NCBI RefSeq assembly: GCF_049306965.1
Contig: NC_133186.1
Location: 29,855,001-29,919,000, forward strand
Length of the DNA stretch: 64,000 nucleotides
Direction of reading: 5' to 3'
Source of the DNA: Danio rerio
Lineage: Eukaryota; Chordata; Actinopteri; Cypriniformes; Danionidae
The position numbers and the translations under genes are program-made. This document shows, one piece after another, positions 24,111 to 35,997 of this stretch. Numbering within the stretch: the first letter of the stretch is position 1; each line of letters opens with the position of its first letter. The notes under the pieces were generated by a model that was not told the origin of the DNA, did not search any database, and saw nothing but the letters and a program-made list of their open reading frames with translations.

Positions 24111-25362
24111 GTTTGCTATTGATTGATGACATGTGAATGGCATTTATTGCCCTGCTATCATGGCAAATTGAAAGCATGCATTGCTCGTGAATATATAAAG
24201 AAGAGAAAAGTAATGGTAAACATTATTGCATGAAATAGGGGAAGATAATCTGATCAAGCATTATAAAAATACAGGCTGATAAAAAAGAAGAGCTGCCAGT
24301 TTTGATTTTCCCAGTGACTTTCAAAATCTTGAATTCTAGACTGACATCATGCACGATGGCACTACCGACGTCACGACAGGACAATAAATACATAAAAATG
24401 AATTGAAAAAAGAAACATTTTTTCTCTTAAAGACATAAGCTCACTAGCTAGATTATTGTTTTTATCTTTTATGAACGTTTTCAAAAAGTCATTCCCCATA
24501 CAGTCAATTATATTTTTTCCTGGCCAAAAAGTATTTGAAATGTAAATTGTATTTGTGCTGTTCGATAAAATACATTTCGGAAGTCTTTGAACATATATAT
24601 GATGTATGTTTAAGTAGACTATGTTGATTGGTTGTTGTGGAAATAATGATTTTCTTAATGTTACATGAATGTATCTTTTAGGATTGAAATATATGGAGGG
24701 TAAAATATATTTTAAATGTTAAAAATGGTCTATGCATTTGTAGAAAATGCATTTTTCAATTTGTTGTTAAATTTATTGAGCAAATATACTTTTTGGCCAT
24801 TTTTTATTTTTAAATATTCATGAAAATATAAATGTTTACTATATGAGACAGAAGCCTACAACATCTCAGCAGACAATAATCTGGAGGACCGCCAAATTAT
24901 TATTATTATTATTATTTTTTTTTTTTTGCAGCACAAATTCACACTATTCAAACTTGTTTTAATATTTTATGGTGAACAAATATTGACAAAAAAGTGCCCT
25001 GTGTTTGTCAACGGCATAAACCCCTACAGCAGAATAGAAGATACAGGATTTCTACATCTCTGAAGGGAGCTGCTGATCATAACTTTATTTATAAAGCTTT
25101 AATATAAACTTTATGTAAGCAACACTATTCACATTTTGACACCAGCAGACAAGCTAATCTAGTGCAAATCACAACATCGAATTATTAATTAAACCACAAT
25201 TAAAAACATGTGAGAGGATTAATTGTCAACTGCTTTTGCAAAGTAGGTGAATATTACACAAACACATATTACCAGATCGCCTCTATCAGAATAAAAGGAG
25301 AGAAAGCATGAAAATAAAAAAGGTGAAAGAAATGACGAGGACAGTATTTGAGTTTTGCAATG

Positions 25363-25368
25363 TTTATT
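25363..25368 (-). terminator. polyadenylation signal, copy A
   Basis: AATAAA on the minus strand, 149 nt after the stop. Same position in copies B (35,844-35,849), C (45,594-45,599) and D (55,350-55,355). Confidence 0.6.
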
Positions 25369-25516
25369 TACAATTCAACAACAATCAAAAACATCCCTTC
25401 ACCCGTTTATATGACGAACTCCACCACACCACACCCCACATCCTCCTCTTCCTCCTTCTTCAATTTCTCTACATCCTTCTTGACATTCTCCTCCTCATTT
25501 ATCATGTCCCATTTCG

Positions 25517-27796
25517 TTATTTTACTTTTCTTCCCCTCTGTCTCTTCTTCTTTGACTTCTCTTTCTCAATCCTTTTCTCCTTCTTTGACTTCTCTTTCTC
25601 AATCCTTTTCTCCTTCTTTTCCTTCGTCATCTCTTTCTTTCCATATCTCTGCCTCCTCCATCTCTTGTTCTTCCACTTTTCTTCCTGAATTCTCCTTTTC
25701 TCCATCTCACTCATCTCCTCTTCTTCCTCAATTCTACTGTCCTCCTCCTCCTCCTCGGTGTTCACCACCGCCATCTTCTTCTCCACCATCTCAGTTGTAT
25801 CCATTTCCTCCTCCTCCTTCTCTTTCATTGTAGTTTTCTTCTCCTCCTCTACCATTGCCTCCTCTTTCTTTTTGTTCCTTCCTCTCCTCCCTCGTCTAGT
25901 CTTCCTTTTCTTTTTCTCCACCATTTTCACCTCCTCCTCTTTCTCAACTTTCTCCTCTTCCTCCTGCATGATCTCCTCTTGATCATCTGTTAAAAGAGAA
26001 ATGATTGCAGTTTACACATTCAGAGAGTGTTAAACACCAGGTGAGGGAAAATAATACAATTTATTAATAACATTACAGACAAATATTTGTATAGACATAA
26101 ATATGATGATTTACCAGTGGTTTGGTCTGCTGGAATGGAGGGTGATTTTGACTCTGAATTTTTCTCCTCCTCCACCTCCACCACCATTATGTTCTCATTT
26201 TCCTTCTTTTCCTCCTCCTCCACATCTGTCAGGGAGACGTTAAACTCCAGGTAAGACCAGGTAATAAAAATACAATTTATTTAAAGCATTAAAGTCTATT
26301 ATTTAGCATCATAACCTGTATCTGTTGAATCACCCAGAGTGAAGCAGAACAACGCTTTAAAAAAGGAGCCGATCCGGCACCTTTTCTTCTTTCTCTCCTC
26401 TTTCTTCCTCTTTTTCTCCTCTTTCTCCTTCCTTTTCTCCTCCTTCTGCCTCTTTTTCTCCTCCATCTCTAAATCAACTGAAGTTTACAGAAAGTACATT
26501 TTTGTAGTTATACTTTTTTTCTTAATACAAGTTGTGTTTCTCTTTTAGTGTGTCACAGTAATCATCAATCTACAGGTTATTTAGTGCAGTAACACATCCT
26601 TAAGTTTGTATTGTCTGAGTATTTTAGTTTAAAAGTAAATCAGGTTTAAATGGCAAGTGGGGATGAAAGTAACACTGTTATTAATGTCCCACTGCTAATA
26701 CCTTGTTTTTCACTTCCATCCATTTGATCAAATAAAGGTATACTGCCAATAATGATTAAACATATTCTAAATAAGCACATTTCATATTGTTGGGTTACTT
26801 TTGAAACATTTGATGGAACCCAAATGCAAAATGAACATGCAATTTAATATGTTTTTTGCAAAGATAAAGGACAAAATATGCTGCAGTTAACATATTCCCA
26901 ATGTCAGATATTATTAAAATAAACAAGATTAAGCTATTAAATCTAGCACATAGAGGAGCGTGAGGCACAAAGTAATGTGGGGCAAAATGTAACAGAGTTT
27001 TAAGGTATTTGCTCAGGGTTATTTAACCATGGCATGCTTTCAAGGTTTTCACCACAATGTCGGCAGACGTCTTGTTGTCAATAAATAGTTTTGCCGAAAA
27101 TTGTGATGAGAAACAGCAAAATCTATTTTTGCAGCATAAAATATATATTTTTTATAGTCAATATTTTTTATATTTTAAAAAAGTAAGTAAAATCTTTTAT
27201 TGCTGTGATCACTGTTTTTTTAGGTTAAAAGATTAAACCATTTTGAAAGGTGTAAAAAAACAGTGACTGCTAGACAGTTTAGAGGAAAACACGACACAGA
27301 TGAGTTAGTTGTAACAGGGTGTTACAAATAGGCCACACACTGTTGGACAACAATTAAACAAACAACATAATGGCTGAGTTTTGAGTGTAATGTTGAGAAC
27401 TTCTCAAATAATAAATATTTTCATAGAAAATATTTTTTAATATATTTTTTTACAGCTAACAATGAAAAAAGAGGCATTGTATAATAATAATAATGCAAAT
27501 AAATACAAATGTGTTTATCCGATAGATTAATACATAAATAAACACACTGTGTTATGTAGAATTAGTTCTACACAATTTTAAGCAACCGTGATTTAAATTA
27601 ATTGTGTGAAATCTGCCTTTTTAACCATGTACAACTTACCCATGTGTTACAACTTGCCATACAGGTGGGGTAAATAGTAACATTTTTACTCTACTATTTT
27701 TACTATATTGTTTAGTCCCTGCTCTCCACACACTATTTACTCACCCTCAAGTGTTTCCTTCATGGGGTTCTTTCGTCTGAAGAATAAACAAGACAT
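25517..27796 (-). CDS. lysine/glutamate-rich four-exon gene, copy A (261 aa)
   Basis: Coding exons (minus): 27,796-27,745; 26,468-26,316; 26,225-26,115; 25,986-25,517. All three introns are phase 1 and GT-AG: donors GTGAGT, GTTATG, GTAAAT; acceptors tttag, ctgacag, tttaacag. The start ATG has A at -3. The N-terminus reads MSCLFFRRKNPMKETLE. Exon 2 encodes alternating K/E/R, then RCRIGSFFKALFCFTLG, the only hydrophobic patch. Exon 3 is acidic with SESKSPSIPADQTT. Exon 4 is highly charged, predicted helical or disordered, with the tandem 11-residue repeat SKKEKRIEKEK and an RRGRRGRN cluster. No known domain seen; function unknown. The joins are inferred from sequence, not from transcripts. An alternative start would treat ttattcttcag before ACGAAAG as an acceptor. 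The gene is followed by AATAAA at 25,368. Confidence 0.7.
26549..27744. other. intron 1 of copy A (with 26,469-26,548)
   Basis: Repeat-poor AT-rich intron of 1,276 bp in total, aligned in all four units. Nothing else recognised. Confidence 0.55.
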
Positions 27797-27928
27797 TTTG
27801 ATATAACAATTGCTATCCGTTGTGAAATATCGACCAACCGCCACTTCTACAAACCAACAAAAAAATTATCTGAGCTGCACAGCTTAAAGTATTCCATTGG
27901 AACGCGTTCTAAATGACGATCATCTACT

Positions 27929-27942
27929 GTAACTATGGTAAC
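27929..27942 (-). promoter_or_regulatory. RFX X-box-like motif upstream of copy A
   Basis: gtaactatggtaac differs from the X-box consensus RYYNYYATRRNRAC at one position on either strand. It lies 133 bp upstream of the start codon. Copies: B 38,377-38,390; C 48,127-48,140; D 57,914-57,927, identical in all four and at 132-133 bp. RFX factors bind such sites, often in ciliary gene promoters. The core promoter was not otherwise recognised. Confidence 0.45.
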
Positions 27943-28019
27943 AAGACACCGCAAACGCCACAAAATTGAGTGCAAATATTGTGACATGTACGAAGCCATA
28001 TAACAGAATAAAAGCAGGT

Positions 28020-29080
28020 TTAAGTGTTATAAAGCACGTTAATTATAATTTGACAATTTGATAACTTGAGCCTGTCCCTCGGCCCTGGAGTGCCACTGTC
28101 CTGCAGATTTCCGCTTCAATTTGTCTGACGTGGAAATATGAATAAGATCTGAATTAGTGTTTAATTGGATCGGCCACGGCCACCCCTGTGTAAACTCTGG
28201 CCAATATGATTTTGCTGTTGATATCTTTTTTTAAATGTACTTATGTAAATTCGCAATATTTCAATAAATAAATAAAACAAATAAATAAATAAATGCAGCC
28301 ACTAAAATATTGAAGATTGATTGGTGCCACTGACGTAGCTGATTTGCTGCCCCTCCCCGATCCTCGTTGACAGCACGCACACACCTTCAATAGATAACAA
28401 AGGCAATTTATTACATCAGGGTACATTAATAGAAGAATCTGTATTAATAATAATATTGTGGCTCAAAAAGGAATAAGGATAAATGTTATTATTAGGGTCT
28501 GTAGTGAGTGTGTGTGTGTGTGTAATAATGTCTTTTGTTCAGTTTATTAATTTATTTTTATTATTAATTCATTATTCTTCATTAATTTTAGACATGGCAT
28601 ATAGCCTATACTGTATGCTGTACAATGAAAGTATGTGGGAAATAACTGAAAAGATGATTATACATATAAAAAGTGTTTTTAAACAAAATATTGATGTTTA
28701 TTTGGTTTTGCTGAATTATTTCATTTGGAATATTTCAAGAGTGATTAATTAAATTAATTAAAACCACATTATTTCATTTACCAATAACAAAAATATTTTT
28801 AATTGTAAATATTTAAATTGTTTTTGTGTGTGCCACCCCAAGATGTGGTGTGGCCTCTTCTGGCCAACCCTAAAAAGAAATTCTGGGTGCACCACTGCAT
28901 CCAGGACCAGGTTTGACACCACAGACCGTAGCCTGATAAAATGTCTACTTTTTCAAGCCACACGTGGTTCCTCTGATGGCGGGGAATATAAGGTTAAAGT
29001 TCATTTTCACAAAAATATCACAGTATAGCCAATTATGTGTTGTGTTTTTTTCCTGTAACTGTTAAGATTTTTGATACAAT
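28020..29080. other. noncoding with repeat fragments
   Basis: Holds a 'ccctggagtgccactgtcctgc' fragment (about 28,070-28,120), a short (AAAT)n at about 28,262-28,294, a (GT)n at about 28,507-28,523 and a gggtgcaccactgcatcc repeat fragment at about 28,830-28,990. The frames of 60-129 codons here are not conserved in length between units. Confidence 0.5.
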
Positions 29081-29083
29081 TAC

Positions 29084-29141
29084 CTGGTGCAATGCGGTAC
29101 TCGTCGGGGTTTGGGAACAAATGAATCGCTAACCAAGTCAT
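29084..29141 (-). other. exon-like 58-nt segment, unidentified
   Basis: On the minus strand aattcccag precedes ATG and the segment ends CACCAG before GTAATT, phase 1. It encodes MTWLAIHLFPNPDEYRIAP. Acceptor, donor and frame are kept in B (39,528-39,585), C (49,278-49,335) and D (59,071-59,128). No partner exon recognised. It may be a stray exon of another gene or chance. Confidence 0.3.
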
Positions 29142-29183
29142 CTGGGAATTGTTGGGATCATTAGGTAAAAATAAATGTGTATT

Positions 29184-29547
29184 GGGCTGCACTGTGGCGC
29201 AGTGGATAGCACGTTCGCCTCAAAGCAAAAAGGTCGCTGGTTCAAGCCTCGGCTGGGTCAGTTGGCTTTTCTGTGTGAAGTTTCTGTATGTTCTCCCTGT
29301 GTTCGTGTGTGTTTCCTCCGGGTGCTCTAGTTACCCCCACAAGTCCAAAGCCCTGCGTTATAGATGAATTGGGGTAAGCTAAATTGTCCATAGTGTATGA
29401 GTGTGAATGAGTGTGTATGAATGTTTCCAGTAATGGAATGCAGCTGGAAGAGCATCCGCTGCGTAAAACATATGCTGGATAAGTTTGCGGTTCATTCCGC
29501 TATGGCGACTCCAGATTAATAAAGGGACTAAGCCGAAAAGAAAATTA
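29184..29547 (+). mobile_element. DANA-type SINE, unit A
   Basis: Near full length: head actgtggcgcagtggatagc, body ttgaattggggtaagctaaa-like text, tail gggactaagccgaaaagaaa. Copies at 39,628-39,995, 49,378-49,745 and 59,171-59,538 share its private changes, so it predates the duplications. Confidence 0.93.
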
Positions 29548-29870
29548 GTAATAATTATATTTTAAGACAATAGCCTGTTGTTGGAGACCCCCATAACCAA
29601 AATATGACCTTTTATAATGCAAAATAGGGGCTCTTTAATGCAGTATTTCTTGTCCGGTCTGAGAACCCCCCTCTTATATCTATCAGGCAGTGAAGATCGC
29701 TGCATTTTAAAGAAATCAGAACTTAAACGTGATGATTTTATAACAGAAAGACAGTTCAGCGGATGCACCGAGGCTGGCTAGATGAAATTTAAACGTGCAT
29801 ATACCCCATTGGATTTGTTTTTATTTCAAATAGCTTATATAATATAATGTATTACAATCAGAATACTTAA

Positions 29871-30175
29871 AATTAAAGTTTTTCCAGAACTGAAAAATCC
29901 TGTCACCATTTACTCAACCTCCACTTGTTTCAAACTTACATGTTTCCCTCTTCTACGCCAACACAAATGAAGTTATTTTGAGAAAGACAGTTGGGAACTG
30001 TTAGTCACTATTGACTTTAATAGTAATTTCCCCCAATTCTGGAACTCACTGGGTTTTAACTTACTGGCTTCCAACAATTTTCAAAATGTCTTCATTTGTG
30101 TTCAGCAGGAATGCTAAACTTATGAAGACTTGGAACAACTTTAAGGTGATTACGTTCTAGGGTGAACTTTTACCA
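29871..30175. repeat. foldback ('Angel'-like) repeat, unit A
   Basis: The left arm (ctcaacctccacttgtttca, caacacaaatgaagttattt) and right arm (aatgtcttcatttgtgttca, gaagacttggaacaacttta) are inverted copies around a short loop. Copies at 40,337-40,641, 50,087-50,391 and 59,888-60,190. Confidence 0.82.
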
Positions 30176-30202
30176 ATAGTGGCAAGATTTGCCGTGTTGT
30201 TA

Positions 30203-30404
30203 CACTCAAAAAAATATACTTTTTTTTTTTACTTGTTCGAACTATTTATTTAAAATGAGCTGAAACAACACAATTCTTGAGATTTCATTGGGACAACTTA
30301 ATTTATGTTCAATCCACATAAATTTGTTAAAAGTGTTTAATTAACTTAATCGATATGTGTTGGGACAACATGAATGAATCGTGTGGAACCCTGCATTTGT
30401 TACA

Positions 30405-30406
<2 letters not shown>
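30203..30406. mobile_element. TA-flanked MITE, unit A
   Basis: Starts cactcaaaaaaatatac and ends tttgttacagtg, bounded by TA. It carries the ggacaac and tgttcaatccacataaattt blocks of the 15,282 family, inverted. Present, with an internal deletion, in D (60,221-60,380); absent from B and C. Confidence 0.75.

Positions 30407-30435
<29 letters not shown>
30407..30435. repeat. (TA)n tract
   Basis: About 14 TA units. With 31,665-31,780 it forms the target tract interrupted by the LTR-like insertion. Confidence 0.95.
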
Positions 30436-31998
<1,563 letters not shown>

Positions 31999-32023
31999 AG
32001 TGAATGAAACACCCAGCTGAGGT

Positions 32024-32308
32024 TTAAATCTGAAAGTGCACCAGGTTTAAAACTATTGATTCTTTAACAAAATAGTCAGCCCAAAGTTGAATAAATGAAT
32101 CGTGTTGGGTTCGGATCTTTTGCTTGAATGCGTCGACATCAATACGGTACATCACCAAATATGTAGGTTCAGATCCGGTAAAATGTGAACGCGCCTTTCC
32201 TTCAGACACTAGCGAAGCGATGAGGATTAGGGGACTGCTCATGGCACGAAGATGACGATCACTGACAGATGGGAGATTCGGCTGCGGCTTTGACAAACAT
32301 GTTTCCAT
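32024..32308 (-). other. 94-codon open frame, copy in unit B
   Basis: Same frame as 21,518-21,802 with two substitutions (I to S, G to E). Unidentified. Confidence 0.3.
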
Positions 32309-35300
32309 CCATATCTAAAGTATGTGTGTGTTCTTTTGATAAGCTTATTTTTTATAATTATTTGAAACTTAAAAAATTAAAAAAAACTTTTAAAAATTAA
32401 TAATTATTATTATTATTATTTTGCTGTTCAGTTTTTTATGCATGTTCAGTATTGATGAGAGAGTAACACATTTCACTGCAGCTCTTTCTGTGTGGGTGTG
32501 GGTGTGTGTGTGTGTGTGTGCATGCTCACGTTTTTGTTTCTTGTTTCTTTTATGTTTTAAACCTATTTCAGGAGTCAAGTATTGCCACAGTAGAGCTTAT
32601 TCAAAGGTAAGTATTATATATGAATGACATACATTTAAAGGCAAAATTATTCAGTCTTTGAAATTTTTATTCTTTTTCAAATCTATCCCAAGTGATGTTT
32701 AACAAAGTAAAAAAATGTCAGTATTTTTCATAACTGTATTTACTTTTCCTAATGAACCTAGTTACGCCTTCTCCTATATTGCAATGGAAGCTGAATATTA
32801 GTATCTTGCTAAATAACTAAGAATGTGTTTAAACATCTCCACCTTAACAGTACTTACATACATTTTTGTTGTGGCTGAAAAACAGTTGTCTGAAAAACTT
32901 CAAATAAAGTAAGTAAAAGTGGAATTTATAGCACAAACACTTTCTTATATGTATGCAGAAATGATTTGTTTTGTTTTTTATTACTCCTACAGGTTTGGAG
33001 CAACATGAGGATCAGTGTTGACCGATTTTTAAAAAAAAAATTTTAAATTATTTTTTAGATTGAGTTTGTTAATTATTTTATTTATTTTTTTTATTGGATA
33101 TGTGATTGTGATAAATGTTGGCAGTTGCTTTAAAAGTATGCTATATACCATGGAGGTCAAACTCAGTTCCTGGAGGACTGCAGCGCAGCAGAGTTAAGTA
33201 CCCACCCTGCTTCAACATTACCTGTAGATTTCTAACAAGCCTTAATTAATTTGATCAGGTGTGTTTAATTAGAGTCAAAGCTTAAAGTCACGGTCACACT
33301 GCACTATTCTCCCTATAGACTTCCATTCACAGAATTTCATATGCTCAAACGTTAGTGTGACCACAGCCTTACTGTGCAGACCTAACTGTTGCCAGCTACT
33401 TACTGTAACCAAACTTTTACAGTAAGCATTCTACTGTAAAAAAGCCTGGTAAGGTCTAACAGTGAACGCCAACTGACCCAGCCAAGGCTCAGACCAGTGA
33501 CCTTCTTGCTGTGAGGTGACAGCACTACCTACTGCGCTACCGCACCGCCACAGCCTGTACAGTTTAAAATAATTTATTTACAGCTATTATATCTGCTTGT
33601 ATTTATTAGCCTAAAAAGAATTAAAAGAAAATTATTTGATACATGTCACTTTTTTAGAGAAAGAGAAACAGAGAGCTTGTGATACTGACCTCAATTATTT
33701 TCCTTTGCAGATTTTAGCGTGCAAAGGTAACTCCAATATTCATTCATTAATTTTCTTTTCGGCTTAGTCCCTTAATAATCCAGCGGAAAGTTCATGTAGT
33801 GAGAAATCCTACAGTAGGAACTTTCCCAATGATTATTTGTTGTGGAGTTCAAGCCTTTCTGCAACGATGAGTTACACACAATGTCATTACAAAGTTCATG
33901 CACATACACACAGTGAACACGTGCACACACAAAAACACACACACAGTGCGCATGTTTAACTTTGCACTGTTTTTAAACGGCAAATGTGACATACAGGATA
34001 CATGTTAATATTCACCGCTGTATGGATATCCGTGATGTTACTGTACAAAATAAACCTGATTTAAAGTCCACAATCCAGGATTGAAGCATCTTCTTTTATA
34101 ATTGTACTGACATGGAGCTGTGGTGATAAAGACGGTTTTCAAAATGTTTTAATCTTGTAAAACTCACTCTTAATCACATTTGATGATGATTGATGATCAC
34201 AGAGAACTGAACAGATCTTTTAATCCCAGTTGCTTTGCGCACATCCTGTCTTGTTGAAAAGATTATACGCGTTACTACAGAGACATGTTAATACGAGCTG
34301 TCAATCAAATAATTGGGTGGAGAAAACCGCACTCCTACGTCACGTTGCAGTGGGCCTCAAAATGGGAGGGATTTGGATTCTATTTTAATGTTGGAAAATT
34401 AACTAAAAGAGACTTATTGTCTTTGTATCACCCCGATATGACAGTGGAAACATATCTAAACACAGTTCTGTCCAAACAGCTTCAAAAAGATGATTTTCAT
34501 CATAGATGCCCTTTAAAATTGCTGTCAGTAAAGTGATAGTTCAGCCAAAAATGAAAAATTCTTTTATCATTTACTCACCCGTAAACACGCTGTTTGCTAT
34601 TGATTGATGACATGTGAATGGCATTTATTGCCCTGCTATCATGGCAAATTGAAAGCATGCATTGCTCGTGAATATATAAAGAAGAGAAAAGTAATGGTAA
34701 ACATTATTGCATGAAATAGGGGAAGATAATCTGATCAAGCATTATAAAAATACAGGCTGATAAAAAAGAAGAGCTGCCAGTTTTGATTTTTCCAGTGACT
34801 TTCAAAACCTTGAATTCTAGACTGACATCATGCACGATGGCACTACCGACGTCACGACAGGACAATAAATACATAAAAATGAATTGAAAAAAGAAACATT
34901 TTTTCTCTTAAAGACATAAGCTCACTAGCTAGATTATTGTTTTTATCTTTTATGAACGTTTTCAAAAAGTCATTCCCCATACAGTCAATTATATTTTTTC
35001 CTGGCCAAAAAGTATTTGAAATGTAAATTGTATTTGTGCTGTTTGATAAAATACATTTCGGAAGTCTTTGAACATATATATGATGTATGTTTAAGTAGAC
35101 TATGTTGATTGGTTGTTGTGGAAATAATGATTTTCTTAATGTTACATGAATGTATCTTTTAGGATTGAAATATATGGAGGGTAAAATATATTTTAAATGT
35201 TAAAAATGGTCTATGCATTTGTAGAAAATGCATTTTTCAATTTGTTGTTAAATTTATTGAGCAAATATACTTTTTGGCCATTTTTTATTTTGAAATATTC

Positions 35301-35997
35301 ATGAAAATATAAATGTTTACTATATGAGACAGAAGCCTACAACATCTCAGCAGACAATAATCTGGAGGACCGCCAAATTATTATTATTATTATTATTTTT
35401 TTTTTTTTGCAGCACAAATTCACACTACTCAAACATGTTTTAATATTTTATGGTGAACAAATAATGACAAAAAAGTGCCCTGTGTTTGTCAACGGCATAA
35501 TCCCCTACAGCAGAATCGAACATACAGGATTTCTACATCTCTGAAGGGAGCTGCTGATCATAACTTTATTTATAAAGCTTTAATATAAACTTTATGTAAG
35601 CAACACTATTCACATTTTGACACCAGCAGACAAGCTAATCTAGTGCAAATCACAACATCGAATTATTAATTAAACCACAATTAAAAACATGTGAGAGGAT
35701 TAATTGTCAACTGCTTTTGCAAAGTAGGTGAATATTAAACAAACACATATTACCAGATCGCCTCTATCAGAATAAAAGGAGAGAAAGCATGAAAATAAAA
35801 AAGGTGAAAGAAATGACGAGGACAGTATTTGAGTTTTACAATGTTTATTTACAATTCAACAACAATCAAAAACATCCCTTCACCCGTTTATATGACGAAC
35901 TCCACCACACCACACCCCACATCCTCCTCTTCCTCCTTCTTCAATTTCTCTACATCCTTCTTGACATTCTCCTCCTCATTTATCATGTCCCATTTCG

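Noticed and set aside
25360-25516. A possible extra C-terminal stretch (a K/E-rich frame ending GVVEFVI) after the stop of the K/E-rich gene
   Set aside because: It is in another frame in all four units with no intron to reach it; treated as 3' untranslated sequence.
25308-25833. Plus-strand frames of S/F/P-rich protein in every unit
   Set aside because: They are the antisense of the minus-strand K/E-rich exons, which have splice sites and a polyadenylation signal; the plus frames have neither.
29149-29367. 72-codon plus frame repeated in each unit (VAQWIARSPQSKKVAGSS)
   Set aside because: Translation of the DANA SINE; the same phrase appears wherever DANA occurs.
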